Origin: Psychrobacter proteolyticus
GTDB taxonomy: Bacteria; Pseudomonadota; Gammaproteobacteria; Pseudomonadales; Moraxellaceae
Reading direction: 5' to 3'
Length of the DNA: 64,000 nucleotides
NCBI RefSeq assembly: GCF_003350005.1
Contig: NZ_QLKS01000002.1
Span: 558,001 to 622,000 of the forward strand
Below, piece by piece: positions 63,465 to 64,000 of the stretch. Position numbers and translations under genes: made by a program. The notes below the pieces were generated by a model. That model searched no databases. It saw only the letters and a program-made list of their open reading frames with translations, and had not been told where the DNA came from. Position 1 is the first letter of the stretch; every line of letters starts with the position of its first letter.

Positions 63465-64000
63465 ATGACTACCCAAAATGTCATCAAAAAACCCGTTGCC
63501 CCAATCATCACAACCAGACGCGGCATTATTACTGCGCTTATCGCGTTCTTTATTTGGGGTGGATTTCCGCTATACTTCAAACAGTTATCTGATTATGATG
63601 CAACGGAGATCATTGGTCACCGTATCGTTTGGACGTTTTGTTGCCTACTGATTGTGTTAGTGGCTACCAAACGCTGGGGGTGGGTAGAAACGCTCAAGCA
63701 AAACCCAAGATGGATTGCGCTATCACTCGTCTCTGGGTTAATCATCGCAACCAACTGGCTGACCTATGTATGGGCGGTCAATCATGATCGTATCCTTGAG
63801 GCCAGTTTGGGTTACTTTATCGGGCCGTTGGTTGGCGTTGCGCTATCCATGATTTTATTCAAAGAGCGCCTGCGCACGCTACAATGGGTAGCCATTGGCT
63901 TTGCATTATTGTCTGTGGTCATTCAAGTGGTGATGCTTGGTAGTCTGCCGTGGATATCGTTGATTTTGGCATTTAGTTTCAGTACTTACGGGACTATTCA
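63465..64000 (+). CDS. rarD: RarD-like EamA-family transporter (partial, N-terminal part)
   Basis: The first 178 codons of an EamA-family permease; the gene runs off the right edge. Start MTTQNVIKKPV; then RRGIITALIAFFIWGGFPLYFKQL split over the first helix, IIGHRIVWTF, ATNWLTYVWAVNHDRILEASLGYFIGPL across helices 3-5. The EASLGYFI(N/G)PL segment is diagnostic of RarD. Four to five hydrophobic segments are complete. RarD is linked with chloramphenicol sensitivity in some bacteria; its natural substrate is unknown. Confidence 0.92.
   Translation, partial: MTTQNVIKKPVAPIITTRRGIITALIAFFIWGGFPLYFKQLSDYDATEIIGHRIVWTFCCLLIVLVATKRWGWVETLKQNPRWIALSLVSGLIIATNWLTYVWAVNHDRILEASLGYFIGPLVGVALSMILFKERLRTLQWVAIGFALLSVVIQVVMLGSLPWISLILAFSFSTYGTI

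Overview
The window is a chromosomal stretch of a gammaproteobacterium of the family Moraxellaceae, most like Psychrobacter. This rests on gene order and architecture rather than on a search: glnE-ilvE followed by a sugar-transfer gene block that ends at aspS (the position of the lipooligosaccharide outer-core locus in Acinetobacter), a fused tyrA-aroA gene, a tusDCBE operon, and the slightly AT-rich base composition with AT-rich intergenic DNA. I see no transposase, phage, integron, CRISPR, rRNA or tRNA gene. Most of the window is core metabolism; the accessory part is the ilvE-aspS block.

Layout. 1-7.8 kb: the start of an Lrp/AsnC regulator divergent from leuA, a secreted protein of unknown function, accB-accC, a MATE exporter and an EVE-domain protein. 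8-12.2 kb: hemW, an entericidin-like lipoprotein, a TrmL-type tRNA methyltransferase and the tusDCBE sulfur relay. 12.6-16.8 kb: glnE and ilvE. 16.9-29.6 kb: the glycan block. It holds six glycosyltransferase-like genes, including three GT4 paralogues and two paralogues of a second family placed at opposite ends. It also holds ugd, a UDP-glucuronate epimerase, a Stealth phosphotransferase, a WaaZ-like core protein, an unknown protein and an LpxL/HtrB-like acyltransferase. 29.6-32.8 kb: aspS and an unusual sohB.

33-41.7 kb is a lipid-catabolism region. It has an ACAD10/11-like acyl-CoA dehydrogenase, its APH-like kinase partner, a histidine phosphatase and a short-chain dehydrogenase on the plus strand, facing two tandem fadD paralogues on the minus strand. 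The kinase/dehydrogenase pair matches the logic of 4-hydroxyacyl-CoA breakdown (kinase then phosphate-eliminating dehydrogenase). 42-46.9 kb: a FetAB-like ABC exporter with a thioesterase, xthA and argJ. 47-57.9 kb: a DUF4377 lipoprotein, sdaA, an NCS2 pyrimidine permease, an EamA transporter, a WG-repeat protein, an alpha/beta hydrolase, a rubredoxin too short for most gene callers, apt, a small secreted protein and tal. 58.4-63.3 kb: pheA, hisC and tyrA-aroA, forming an aromatic amino acid block on one strand. The window ends inside a rarD-like gene.

Between genes there are strong intrinsic terminators and several short tandem repeats (7-bp, 11-bp, 13-bp and 20-bp units), plus a palindromic intergenic element with a decayed second copy. 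The findings of most interest are the ACAD11-like kinase/dehydrogenase cluster and the ilvE-aspS outer-core locus with its paralogue structure.
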